Shown here: one piece after another, positions 43,912 through 52,276 of the stretch | How positions within the stretch are numbered: the first letter of the stretch is position 1 | Layout: every line of letters begins with the position of its first letter | Assembly (NCBI RefSeq): GCF_017104965.1 | Contig: NZ_JAAGPR010000011.1 | Location: forward strand, 62,001 to 126,000 | DNA: 64,000 nucleotides | From: Paraburkholderia sp. Ac-20340 | Lineage (GTDB): Bacteria; Pseudomonadota; Gammaproteobacteria; Burkholderiales; Burkholderiaceae | Reading direction: 5' to 3' | The notes under the pieces: model-generated | What the model saw: only the letters and a program-made list of their open reading frames with translations | What the model was told of the DNA's origin: nothing | Database searches by the model: none | Translations under genes and position numbers: made by a program

Positions 43912-46368
43912 TCAGCCTGCGAATATCTGATGTAGGGCACGTGCGATATCGATTTGCTGGAGCGGCTTTCGCAGCAGCATGCGCACACCGGCTTCGATGG
44001 CCTTTTTTTCCAGTTCGGGCGTGCCATAACCGCTGCAAAGGATCACAGGAATGGTGGGGCGAATTTGGCGTACCCGCGCGGCGAGTTCGAGCCCGCTCAA
44101 TTCGGGCATCGTCTGATCGCTTATCACGGCATCAAAGCGTTCTGGATCGCTGGCGAATGCTTCCCATGCGGCGCTGCTCGATTGAAAGCCTACGGGCTCG
44201 TAGCCGAGTTCGGCGAGCAATTCTTCGGCGAGGCTAACGAGTGCACGTTCATCGTCGACAACGAGCACGACCTGGCCATCGCCTTGCGGCAGCGCAGCGG
44301 GCTCGTGTACGACGTCGGGCGCTACTTCGCTGCTGACGGGCAGGAACACCTCGAAACGGCTGCCATTTCCCGGGGCGCTGATGACAGATACCGCGCCGCC
44401 ATATTCGCGCGCGATGCTGTCGACCAGCGAAAGTCCCAGGCCCGTGCCTTCGCCCGCTCCGCGGGTGGTGAAGAACGGATTGAAGATCCGCTCGATGAGC
44501 GCGGCGTCCATGCCGACGCCCGTATCGGCAACGCAAAGCCTGGCGAAATCGCCGGGCCCAATCAGCCCGCTGGTGAGGCTGGCCGTCTCGGCCAGATGCA
44601 CGCGCTCCAGCGCAACGGTGAGCGTGCCGCCATGAGGCATCGCGTGCAGGGCGTTGCTGCAGAGATTCATCACGACCTGGTGGATATGGGTCGGGTCGCC
44701 CATGACCACGATGTCGCCCGCCTTCATACGCAAGACGATGCCGATACCCGCAGGAACACGCGCTTCGAGCAGATCGATGGTTTCCGCAACGACAGGCGAG
44801 AGCCGGACCGGCAGACGCGCGACCATGCCGCTGCGGCTGAAGGTCAGAATGCGCTCGACCAGGCTGCGGGCGCGGTTGCCGGCATTCATCACCTGTTCGA
44901 TGTAGCGATGCGCGGGCGTTCGAGCGTCCAGCGCATGCAGGGCGCGCTCGCCATAACCAAGAATCGCCCCCAGAATGTTGTTGAAATCGTGGGCGATGCC
45001 GCCCGCGAAGGTGCCCAACGCCTCCAGTTTCTGCGCCTGCATGAGTTGCGCTTCAAGGCGGCTGCGCTCGATCTCGGACAAACGGCGCTGCGTCACGTCT
45101 TCGAGCGTGGCAACGAGTACGTCTTCGTGCCCGGACGATTGTTCGAGTCGATATTCCGATGAGGAAACCCGCGCAATACTGATATCTGTCCAGATCATGG
45201 TGCCGTCGCGATGCACAAAACGCTGCTCGAAACGGGCGGTGACGATATCGCCGCCAATCAGTCTGGCGATTTGGCCTTGAATACCGCGTGCGTCTTCTTC
45301 GTGGCTGATTTCAATGGCATTGAGTTTGGCGAGTTCGATTCCGCTATAGCCGACCATGTGTTGAAAGGCCGGATTGCTCGCAATAAATTGACCCGCTGTG
45401 CGAAGCACCACGACGCCAATTGGCGCATTTTCGAATACCGCGCGCCAGCGCTGCTCGCTGGAATGCAGGCGCTCGGCGAGTGTTTGCTGCCGACGCATCT
45501 GGCGCGCCAGCGCCAGCGCCAGCACGGCCACCAGCAAGGAGATGGAACTGGTGCGCACGAGTGCCGTGATAAAGCTGTCGTGCCAGTCCGCGAGCACGAC
45601 CCGGCGATCGCGGGATACCGTGACGCGAAGCGGGAAGCCCGTCACGATCCGCTGGGCGGATTGCAGGTCTGCGGTGTCGCCTGGGTCTAGCTCGCGCGAG
45701 AAAGCCACCACGGGCACGCCGTCGTCGAGCGATAACTGGATCTGCGTGCCGCGGCCCAGGTCGACCTCGCGATAGAAACGCTCGAAGTAATCGTCTTCGA
45801 CGAGTGCGCGCACCGCGCCCTGAAAATGGCCTGCCGAATCCCACATGCCAATGGCAACGGCAAAGGTCGGCTTGCTGTCGGCAAGACTTTTGAGCGGCTG
45901 GCTAATGACGGTTGCGCCCGGAGCCGAATGCTGGATCTGCCGGAAATATTCGCGCGGCGCGATATCGATGTCAGGCTGACCTGGCGGCTCCGAACTGGCA
46001 ATACGATTGCCGGCCGCATCGAAGATACTCAATTCGCGAATCTGCGGAACATCGGCGACTTCGCGCTTCAGGAAATCTTCGATTGCTTTATCGGGTATCT
46101 GAATCTGCTGCGGTACGTTCGCGGTCACACTCGTGCGGCGCAGGATCAGCTGGATTTCCTGCAGCGACCGGGCGGCCTGCTCGGCCAGCGCACTGGAAAT
46201 GCTGGAGAGTTCGCGATTGTTTCCCTGTAGCGCCAGATTCCTTGCGCGCCAGCTATCCCATGCTGCGGAAACGCACACGCATATAACGATGACACAGGCG
46301 CCCACCATGACGAGCGGTCGCCGATACGTGCTGCCGATCTTGATCTTCGAAAATTCGGTGGGCTTCAT
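43912..46368 (-). CDS. Hybrid sensor histidine kinase (dCache-PAS-HisKA-HATPase-REC)
   Basis: An 818-residue membrane kinase. A first membrane helix (PLVMVGACVIVICVCVSAAW) and a second near residue 280 enclose a periplasmic Cache-like sensor of about 240 residues. Then follow a PAS domain (WRAVFENAPIGVVVL), the phospho-histidine box AGGIAHDFNNILGAILGYG, the N box HQVVMNLCSNALHAM, G boxes ADTGVGM and GEGTGLGLSLVDSIA, and a C-terminal receiver with Asp in AVISDQTMPELSG. Its start overlaps the stop of an upstream single receiver gene (ATGA). The stimulus is unknown. Confidence 0.92.
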   Translation of the reverse strand: MKPTEFSKIKIGSTYRRPLVMVGACVIVICVCVSAAWDSWRARNLALQGNNRELSSISSALAEQAARSLQEIQLILRRTSVTANVPQQIQIPDKAIEDFLKREVADVPQIRELSIFDAAGNRIASSEPPGQPDIDIAPREYFRQIQHSAPGATVISQPLKSLADSKPTFAVAIGMWDSAGHFQGAVRALVEDDYFERFYREVDLGRGTQIQLSLDDGVPVVAFSRELDPGDTADLQSAQRIVTGFPLRVTVSRDRRVVLADWHDSFITALVRTSSISLLVAVLALALARQMRRQQTLAERLHSSEQRWRAVFENAPIGVVVLRTAGQFIASNPAFQHMVGYSGIELAKLNAIEISHEEDARGIQGQIARLIGGDIVTARFEQRFVHRDGTMIWTDISIARVSSSEYRLEQSSGHEDVLVATLEDVTQRRLSEIERSRLEAQLMQAQKLEALGTFAGGIAHDFNNILGAILGYGERALHALDARTPAHRYIEQVMNAGNRARSLVERILTFSRSGMVARLPVRLSPVVAETIDLLEARVPAGIGIVLRMKAGDIVVMGDPTHIHQVVMNLCSNALHAMPHGGTLTVALERVHLAETASLTSGLIGPGDFARLCVADTGVGMDAALIERIFNPFFTTRGAGEGTGLGLSLVDSIAREYGGAVSVISAPGNGSRFEVFLPVSSEVAPDVVHEPAALPQGDGQVVLVVDDERALVSLAEELLAELGYEPVGFQSSSAAWEAFASDPERFDAVISDQTMPELSGLELAARVRQIRPTIPVILCSGYGTPELEKKAIEAGVRMLLRKPLQQIDIARALHQIFAG

Positions 46369-46763
46369 GTACGCGATAGCGAATGCCGGTAGGGCAGCAA
46401 TAAATCGTCGATGGCCGCAACCAGAGCCGCGCCCTGAAACGGTTTGGCCAGTACTCTGGCCACACCGAACTGTCGCGCCGTTTCACTTTCCATTCCGGCG
46501 CCAACAAGAAAGTAACCGGACGTCGCCACAATAGGCGTGCCGGGAAAGGAGCAACCGAGCCGGGCGATCTCATCGCGCGCCCGCGATGCGGGGCGATTCA
46601 GATCGACGACGATGGCGTCCAGCGTGCTCGCAACATAAGCTTCGCTGCACTGCAGCCAACGGCGATCCATGACGCGATAACCGGAATCCTGAAGCCAGAG
46701 GGAAACCAGACCGAACATCGCCGGATCGCTGTCCAGCACGAGTATGTTCCTTGAACCCGCCAT
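46365..46763 (-). CDS. Single-domain response regulator receiver
   Basis: A 132-residue stand-alone receiver. VLDSDPAMFGLVSLWL has the acidic pocket, AIVVDLNRPAS the phospho-acceptor Asp, and VLAKPFQG the conserved Lys. No output domain is attached. It is cotranscribed with the hybrid kinase (ATGA overlap) and likely acts as a phosphate shuttle or sink for it. Confidence 0.87.
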   Translation of the reverse strand: MAGSRNILVLDSDPAMFGLVSLWLQDSGYRVMDRRWLQCSEAYVASTLDAIVVDLNRPASRARDEIARLGCSFPGTPIVATSGYFLVGAGMESETARQFGVARVLAKPFQGAALVAAIDDLLLPYRHSLSRT

Positions 46764-47078
46764 ATTGTAAGCCCCGTCGAGATCCGTCGATTGAACCGGG
46801 TATTCCCCAGCTTTACCGCTATTTCAGCGGCGGGACATTGCAGGGTTGTTTCATCCAGTTAGCCAATCGTTTCATTTGAAATAGAGGCGAGGGGGCGCAC
46901 AGGCGCGCAAGCGCCAGGACACTGCATCGCTGTGTTTCAAATGAAATGCAGGCCCGACGTCATGAAACGAAGTCGTAACGGGTGATCGGTCAAATGCAAT
47001 GCGTGGCTTCCACGCAGACGGAAGCCCATTGCAGAGCCTTTTCAGGCTGATATCGAACACTTTTCGCAAGGAAGCTTT
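46764..47078. other. Divergent region between receiver/kinase operon and tatABC
   Basis: 315 bases with no gene. It contains two copies of a 12-bp element that are exact reverse complements of each other (46870-46881 and 46935-46946), listed separately, and a purine-rich Shine-Dalgarno (AAGGAAG) before tatA. Confidence 0.55.
46870..46946. promoter_or_regulatory. Pair of TTTCATTTGAAA / TTTCAAATGAAA elements
   Basis: TTTCATTTGAAA at 46870-46881 and its exact reverse complement TTTCAAATGAAA at 46935-46946, centres 65 bases apart. Each is itself nearly palindromic (TTTCA-N2-TGAAA), the form expected of a dimer-binding site. They lie in a divergent promoter region and so could control the kinase operon, tatABC or both. 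The binding protein is unknown. Confidence 0.5.
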
Positions 47079-47294
47079 ATGGGCAGCCTCAGTATCTGGC
47101 ATTGGATCATTGTGCTGGTCATTGTGTCGTTGGTGTTTGGCACCAAAAAGCTGCGCAATATCGGCGGCGATCTGGGTGGAGCCGTCAAAGGCTTCAAGGA
47201 CGGCATGAAAGAGGTCAATTCACTGCCTGAAGCCATGAAAACGGAGACGGGCGATGCGCTGCGTCAGGATGCCGACGCAACGCGGATGTCGTGA
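47079..47294 (+). CDS. tatA: Twin-arginine translocase subunit TatA
   Basis: A 71-residue protein with the TatA plan: a short N-terminal membrane helix (WHWIIVLVIVSLVFG), the hinge and amphipathic helix (TKKLRNIGGDLGGAVKGFKDGMKE), and an acidic tail. The protein forms the pore-like assembly for folded protein export. AAGGAAG precedes the ATG at 47079. Confidence 0.94.
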   Translation: MGSLSIWHWIIVLVIVSLVFGTKKLRNIGGDLGGAVKGFKDGMKEVNSLPEAMKTETGDALRQDADATRMS

Positions 47295-47334
47295 CCGTTC
47301 ATGGAGCGCGCGACAGGCGCGGCAGGAGTTCCCT

Positions 47335-47859
47335 ATGTTTGACTTTGCATTGTCGAAAATGGCGATGATTGGCGTCGTGTCGCTGGTCGTGCTCGGGCCC
47401 GAACGCCTCCCCCGGGTTGCGCGCACGAGCGGCGCGCTGCTCGGCCGCGCACAACGCTATATCCATAGCGTGCGCGAGGAAGTGTCGCGCGAAATAGAAC
47501 TCGCGGAAATCAGGCAAGCGGTGAAAGAGGTGGAGTCGTCGGCGCGATTGCTGGAAACGTCGTTGCACGATGGTATGCATAAAGTCGAAAGCCTCGCGCA
47601 TGCAGCCACGACGCCTGAATCAATGACGCCGACTGCCGCATTGCCAGCGCCGGACGCAAACGTCCACACAGCGCCGCCGTTCGTGCGAGCCGATGAAATC
47701 ATCGCCCAGATGCAGGCGAGACGCCGCCGCTTGCGCAGCAGGCAGGTTACATTGCCCAAGTGGTACAAGCGCGCATCGACGCGCCGGGGCAAGCTGGCAT
47801 CCGGCGCTGCGCGCAGGCAGGCCACGCTGTCCGATATGCGCGCGGGAGAACCCGCATGA
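47335..47859 (+). CDS. tatB: Twin-arginine translocase subunit TatB
   Basis: A 174-residue TatB. The N-terminal helix FALSKMAMIGVVSLVVLGPERLP has the Glu-Leu-Pro-like hinge of TatB, followed by a long amphipathic helix (REEVSREIELAEIRQAVKEVESSARLL, read in parts). The C-terminal tail is basic (KWYKRASTRRGKLASGAARR), unlike the acidic or Pro-rich tails common in TatB. Its stop overlaps the tatC start (ATGA). Confidence 0.9.
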   Translation: MFDFALSKMAMIGVVSLVVLGPERLPRVARTSGALLGRAQRYIHSVREEVSREIELAEIRQAVKEVESSARLLETSLHDGMHKVESLAHAATTPESMTPTAALPAPDANVHTAPPFVRADEIIAQMQARRRRLRSRQVTLPKWYKRASTRRGKLASGAARRQATLSDMRAGEPA

Positions 47860-48638
47860 ACGATATCGTGCGCGCGGTCGAGCGCGAACCCGAATCGCTG
47901 ATATCGCACCTCGTCGAATTACGCACGCGCATTGTTCGCGCGGGCATTTCGGTGCTGGTGCCGTTTGTCTGTCTGGTCTATTGGGCGCCGGAAATCTTCC
48001 GCCTGCTCGCGCGACCGCTCATGGAAAACCTGCCGCATGACGGCAAGCTGATCGTCACGGACGTCACCGGATCGTTCTTCGCGCCGATGAAAGTGACGAT
48101 GCTGGTCGCGTTCATCATTGCGTTGCCCTTCGTGCTCTACCAGTTGTGGGCATTCATTGCGCCGGGACTTTATCAGCACGAAAAACGCCTGATTGCGCCG
48201 CTGGTCTGCACGAGCTACGCCCTGTTTTTATGTGGCATGGCGTTCGCGTATTTCGTGGTGTTCCCGAACATCCTGCGCGTGATGGCGCATTACAATGCGC
48301 CGCTGGGCGCGGCAATGAATACCGATGTCGATAAATACCTGAGCTTTGCCATGACGATGTTCGTCGCGTTTGGCGTCACGTTCGAAGTGCCGGTATGCGT
48401 CGTTCTGCTGGTCAGGATTGGGCTGGTGACGGTCGCACAGTTGCGGGCAAACCGCGCCTATGTCGTCGTGGGCGCGTTTATTGTCGCTGCTGTCGTCACG
48501 CCGCCGGATGTGTTTTCGCAATTGATGCTTGCGGCGCCGCTCGTCGCCTTGTACGAAGTCGGCATTCTGGCCGCGCGCGTTTTTGTCCGATCCCGTCACG
48601 ACAAAAACGATTCCGGCGAGCCAAACTCACTCGATTAA
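47856..48638 (+). CDS. tatC: Twin-arginine translocase subunit TatC
   Basis: A 260-residue six-helix receptor for twin-arginine signals. LISHLVELRTRIVRAG is the conserved N-terminus with the Glu of the signal-binding site, and LYQLWAFIAPGLYQHEKRL, GMAFAYFVVFP and TPPDVFSQLMLAAPLVALYEVGI (read in parts) are signatures. The set stands alone rather than after his genes, where the usual Burkholderia tatABC sits, so this may be a second system. Confidence 0.94.
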   Translation: MNDIVRAVEREPESLISHLVELRTRIVRAGISVLVPFVCLVYWAPEIFRLLARPLMENLPHDGKLIVTDVTGSFFAPMKVTMLVAFIIALPFVLYQLWAFIAPGLYQHEKRLIAPLVCTSYALFLCGMAFAYFVVFPNILRVMAHYNAPLGAAMNTDVDKYLSFAMTMFVAFGVTFEVPVCVVLLVRIGLVTVAQLRANRAYVVVGAFIVAAVVTPPDVFSQLMLAAPLVALYEVGILAARVFVRSRHDKNDSGEPNSLD

Positions 48639-48646
48639 AACGCCTG

Positions 48647-48675
48647 AGCGAAGAGGTCAAAACGATCTCTTCGCT
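48647..48675. terminator. Stem-loop between convergent tatC and response regulator genes
   Basis: AGCGAAGAG pairs with CTCTTCGCT around an 11-base A-rich loop, in the 46-base gap between converging genes. It is probably a terminator for both directions. Confidence 0.65.
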
Positions 48676-48684
48676 GCACCGCAT

Positions 48685-49428
48685 TTAAATCGATGCGGAG
48701 CGAACCTTTTCGACCTGCTCGGAAAACACATAGCCTGCGCCACGCACGGTCTTGATGTAACGCGGATTCGACGGATCGGCCTCGATTTTGCGGCGCAAGC
48801 GCAGGATCTGCACGTCGATCGACCGGTCGTACACATCGTCATACATACGGCTCGCTTCCAGCAACTGGTCCCGCGTCAGGATATTGCCTGGCGCAGAGAG
48901 AAAGGCCGTCAGCAGCGAAAACTCTCCATTGGTCAGCACGATGGCCTCGCCCAAAGGCGAGGTCAGACGGCGCGTGCCCGTATTCAATTCCCAGCCATCG
49001 AAACGGTAGGCGCGTGCGTCGGCATTGCGTCCGGTCGTCGTTGCCGCCGCCGCGGTGACCGACGCGCGCCTGAGCACGGTGCGGATTCTGGCGAGCAATT
49101 CGCGCAGGCTGAAAGGCTTGGTCAGATAGTCGTCCGCGCCGAGTTCCAGCGCCATGACGCGATCGGCTTCATCCAGACGCCCGGTGACCACGATGATCGG
49201 CAACGACGACGTTTCGCGCATACGGCGGGCGATCTGTGCGCCATCGCCATCGGGCAGTTTCAGGTCGAGGATCACGAGATCGAGCGCGTGCTCTTGCAGT
49301 GCGCCGGCCATTTCCGCGCCATTCGCCGCGGTGGTGACGCGAAAATCGTTTTCGCTCAGATAGTCGCCGATGAGTTCGCGCATGGCGGGATCATCGTCCA
49401 CGACCAGAATATGGGCCAATGTAGGCAT
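48685..49428 (-). CDS. OmpR-family response regulator, canonical
   Basis: About 247 residues. The receiver is complete (ILVVDDDPAMRELIGDYL, LVILDLKLPDGDG with the acceptor Asp, IIVVTGR, YLTKPFS). The winged helix reads VLTNGEFSLLTAFLSAPGNILTRDQLL and ends YIKTVRGAGYVFSEQVEKV. I start at ATG 49428, where the receiver begins; the frame runs further upstream without domain content. No cognate kinase is adjacent. It is downstream of mntH on the same strand, separated by 163 bases. Confidence 0.9.
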   Translation of the reverse strand: MPTLAHILVVDDDPAMRELIGDYLSENDFRVTTAANGAEMAGALQEHALDLVILDLKLPDGDGAQIARRMRETSSLPIIVVTGRLDEADRVMALELGADDYLTKPFSLRELLARIRTVLRRASVTAAAATTTGRNADARAYRFDGWELNTGTRRLTSPLGEAIVLTNGEFSLLTAFLSAPGNILTRDQLLEASRMYDDVYDRSIDVQILRLRRKIEADPSNPRYIKTVRGAGYVFSEQVEKVRSASI

Positions 49429-49591
49429 GCTTTCGACCGGATCGTCCGTCAAATGGCTTGTCAGAAGTGGCTTCGCGGAAGCCGGGATGGGCTGCAAAAC
49501 ACGACGGGCGCCGCCATTGCGCCAGTTCTCCGGGAGAACCAGCAGAATGGACGACGCCCGCCACGCGCCATGCGCAGCCCGCAGCGTTATT

Positions 49592-50899
49592 TTACGCTGC
49601 CGGCAATCCGGGGAGGCTAACGCCAAATGTCTGCAGAATCAGCACGGCATTCAAAACGAGCACGACTATTGTGCCGGCTAGCGCCGCAAACCGGACGACG
49701 CGGCGATTGGCAAATTCCCCCATGATGTCGCGGCGGCTGGTGAATACGATCAACGCGATCATCGGCACTGGCAAGGCAAAGCTCAGGACTACCTGGCTAT
49801 AGACGAGCGCCTGGGTTGCATTCATGCCGAGCGCGATCACCACAAAGGCCGGGATCATCGTCACCAGGCGGCGCACCCAGACGGGCACCGGAAAGCCCAC
49901 GAAACCCTGCATGATCATTTGACCGGCCATTGTGCCGACCACCGAACTGGAAATGCCCGAGGCCAGCAGCGAAACCAGAAACACGGCGGCAGCGCCTGCG
50001 CCCAGCAGCGGCGTGAGCGTGCGCCAGGCGGTATCGACATCGGCAATATCGGCGTGACCGGCGTGGAAAGCGGCGGAGGCCATGACGACCATCGCCATGT
50101 TGACCATGCCCGCAATCGTCAATGCGACGACGGTTTCCTTATTCGAAAAGCTCAGCAATGTGCGGCGTTCGGCGTTGTTTTTCGCGGGCGCGCGATTCTG
50201 CGTCAGCCCTGAATGCAGATAGATGGCATGCGGCATGACCGTCGCGCCGAGTATGCCCGCCGATACGGCGAGCGCACGATTCGAGGCCAGTTGCGGAACC
50301 AGCGTGCCATGCAGCGCGGCGCTCCACGACACGGGCGCCACGAACACCTCCAGCAGATAGCACAGCGCAATGATCGACACGAACGCGCCGATGGCGAGTT
50401 CGATCGGCCGATAGCCTTGCTGCTCCATCAGCAGGATCGCATACGTGACGATGCCGGTGATGACCATGCCTTCCATCAGCGGCAGATGCAGCAGCAATGA
50501 AAGGCCGATGGCGCCGCCGAGGAATTCGGCCAGATCGGTGGCCATCGCCGCAATTTCGCTGACGGCCCACATCGCGTACACGAGCTTGCGCGGCAGATGT
50601 TCGCGGCAAAGTTGCGCGAGGTTTTTCTGCGTGACGATGCCCAGCTTCGCCGACAAGGCCTGAAACAGCATCGCAATGAGATTGGCGCAAAGCACGACCC
50701 ATAAGAGCGAATAGCCGAATTCGGCCCCGGCCTGCAGATTGGTGGCGAAGTTGCCCGGGTCGACGTAAGCAATCGAGGCGATCACGGCGGGGCCGGCAAA
50801 CAGGAGCTGCGCGAGCACGCCTTTTCTTCGCCCCGCAAGCACGTCCTGAATGGCGCGCGTGGTTCGCTCGGTCAGACCCGCAGGTTGTCCGGTGCTCAT
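49592..50899 (-). CDS. mntH: Nramp-family divalent metal transporter MntH
   Basis: About 435 residues and 11 membrane helices. The metal-binding DPGN of helix 1 is at residues 47-50 (AYVDPGNFATN) and the helix 6 motif is VMPHAIYLHSG. GMNATQALVYSQVVLSFALP near the C-terminus is typical. It imports Mn(II) and possibly Fe(II) with protons. ATG 50899 is better placed than the ATG at 50908. No MntR/Fur box or manganese riboswitch is clear upstream. Confidence 0.94.
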   Translation of the reverse strand: MSTGQPAGLTERTTRAIQDVLAGRRKGVLAQLLFAGPAVIASIAYVDPGNFATNLQAGAEFGYSLLWVVLCANLIAMLFQALSAKLGIVTQKNLAQLCREHLPRKLVYAMWAVSEIAAMATDLAEFLGGAIGLSLLLHLPLMEGMVITGIVTYAILLMEQQGYRPIELAIGAFVSIIALCYLLEVFVAPVSWSAALHGTLVPQLASNRALAVSAGILGATVMPHAIYLHSGLTQNRAPAKNNAERRTLLSFSNKETVVALTIAGMVNMAMVVMASAAFHAGHADIADVDTAWRTLTPLLGAGAAAVFLVSLLASGISSSVVGTMAGQMIMQGFVGFPVPVWVRRLVTMIPAFVVIALGMNATQALVYSQVVLSFALPVPMIALIVFTSRRDIMGEFANRRVVRFAALAGTIVVLVLNAVLILQTFGVSLPGLPAA

Positions 50900-51226
50900 G
50901 AATCCCATCCCTGAATCAAATATGGAAAGTGCCTTTTGGGCCGTACCCCACCGTGGCGTGGCGCAGGCGTGCGGTCGCGTGCCGATTGCCGTGCGATCGC
51001 GACGGCGGATTCAGCTAGCCAGCAGAATATCGACGCAGGGAGGGGGTGTTGAATGGCGCAAGCATTAAAGATCTTTTATGTTGAACCGGGAGGAAAGGCG
51101 GCCGGACCGTTTCGCGAGAATTGATGCAGAAGTTCGGCTTGTCACGCAACGGACACATACGCACCCTAAGCTCCGCGGTCATCATTGGCAGCCACAGGCC
51201 GCTCGACGGCCCTCCCGAACCATCTG
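50900..51226. other. Divergent region between mntH and LacI-type regulator
   Basis: 327 bases containing the promoters of mntH (leftward) and the LacI-family gene (rightward). I found no copy of the TGCA-type operator seen further downstream, so autoregulation through that site is not supported. No gene is evident. Confidence 0.45.
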
Positions 51227-52246
51227 ATGAGTACCAAGGAGAAAAGCTGGGCCGTGGCCGAAGACGTCGCGCGCATGGCGGGCGTCTCGCGCTCGGCCGT
51301 TTCGCGCACGTTCACGCCGGGCGCGAGCGTATCGGCGAAAACACGTGCGCGCGTACTCGAAGCCGCGCGCACGCTCAACTATCACGTCGATATCAACGCG
51401 CGCAATACGATCCAGGGCCGCAGCAATTTTGTGGGCGTGGTGACGTCGGCGCTTGCGAGTCCGTTTCGCGCGCAACTATTGACGCCGATCGCGCATCATC
51501 TCGGCACGCGCGGCATGCTGCCGATTCTCATGAACGCCGACGATCCCGACCAGATCAGCTACGCACTGCACGTGCTGCTGAGCTACCGGATCGCGGGCGT
51601 CATCATGACTTCCGGTGCGCCGCCGCTTGCGCTCGCACGCGAATATCTCGACCGCCAGGTGCCGGTCGCGATGATCAACCGCGCCGCCGAACTCGAAGGC
51701 GCCGATCTCGTCAACAGCGACAACGCCGCGGGCGGCGCACTCGCGGCCCGCGCGCTGTTCGACTCGGGCGCGCTGCGCTTCGCCTTCATCGGCCCGCAGG
51801 CGACCCACCATGGCGCGCGCCAGCGCTGCGAAGGTTTTCTCGGCGGTCTCGCGAATTGCGGCGTACGCCGCGCGCGCGTGACGGTCTGCAATACCACGAT
51901 CGTGTCGTACGAAGCGGGGCAACTCGCGGCGCGCGAGCTGTTCGCGGGCGGCGGCGAGGCGCCCGACGGCGTGTTCTGCGCCACCGACATGATCGCGCTC
52001 GGCTTCATGGACGAAGCGCGGCGCGCCTTCAATCGGCGCATTCCCGACGATGTGCGCGTGGTCGGCTTCGACGATATCCAGCACGCGGCGCTCGACAGCT
52101 ACCGGCTCTCGACCATCGCCCAGAACACCGACGCGCTCGCGCAAGGCGCCGTCGATCTACTCGCCGAACGCATCGGCGATTTTTCGCGGCCCACGCAGGC
52201 GCGCGTGATTCCTGTCTCGTTCGTGCGCCGCGCCACGACCGGCTGA
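51227..52246 (+). CDS. LacI-family transcriptional regulator
   Basis: About 339 residues. The HTH is AEDVARMAGVSRSAVSRTF near residue 10. The hinge (LNYHVDINARNTIQGRS) lacks the leucine lever found in LacI/PurR, having Thr at that place. The effector domain is complete (NFVGVVTSALASPFRAQLL, DGVFCATDMIALGFMDEA, RVVGFDDIQHAALDSY). It is the first gene of the phosphoester-uptake cluster, 30 bases before the binding-protein gene. The likely operators are the TTGCA-N6-TGCAA palindromes in this cluster. The Shine-Dalgarno at ATG 51227 is weak. Confidence 0.9.
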   Translation: MSTKEKSWAVAEDVARMAGVSRSAVSRTFTPGASVSAKTRARVLEAARTLNYHVDINARNTIQGRSNFVGVVTSALASPFRAQLLTPIAHHLGTRGMLPILMNADDPDQISYALHVLLSYRIAGVIMTSGAPPLALAREYLDRQVPVAMINRAAELEGADLVNSDNAAGGALAARALFDSGALRFAFIGPQATHHGARQRCEGFLGGLANCGVRRARVTVCNTTIVSYEAGQLAARELFAGGGEAPDGVFCATDMIALGFMDEARRAFNRRIPDDVRVVGFDDIQHAALDSYRLSTIAQNTDALAQGAVDLLAERIGDFSRPTQARVIPVSFVRRATTG

Positions 52247-52276
52247 CCCCTCCTTTTTCCGCCCGATCCCATCGCC

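Noticed and set aside
50900..51060. Manganese (yybP-ykoY) riboswitch or MntR box upstream of mntH
   Set aside because: I did not find the conserved riboswitch loops or a clear palindromic box in this stretch.
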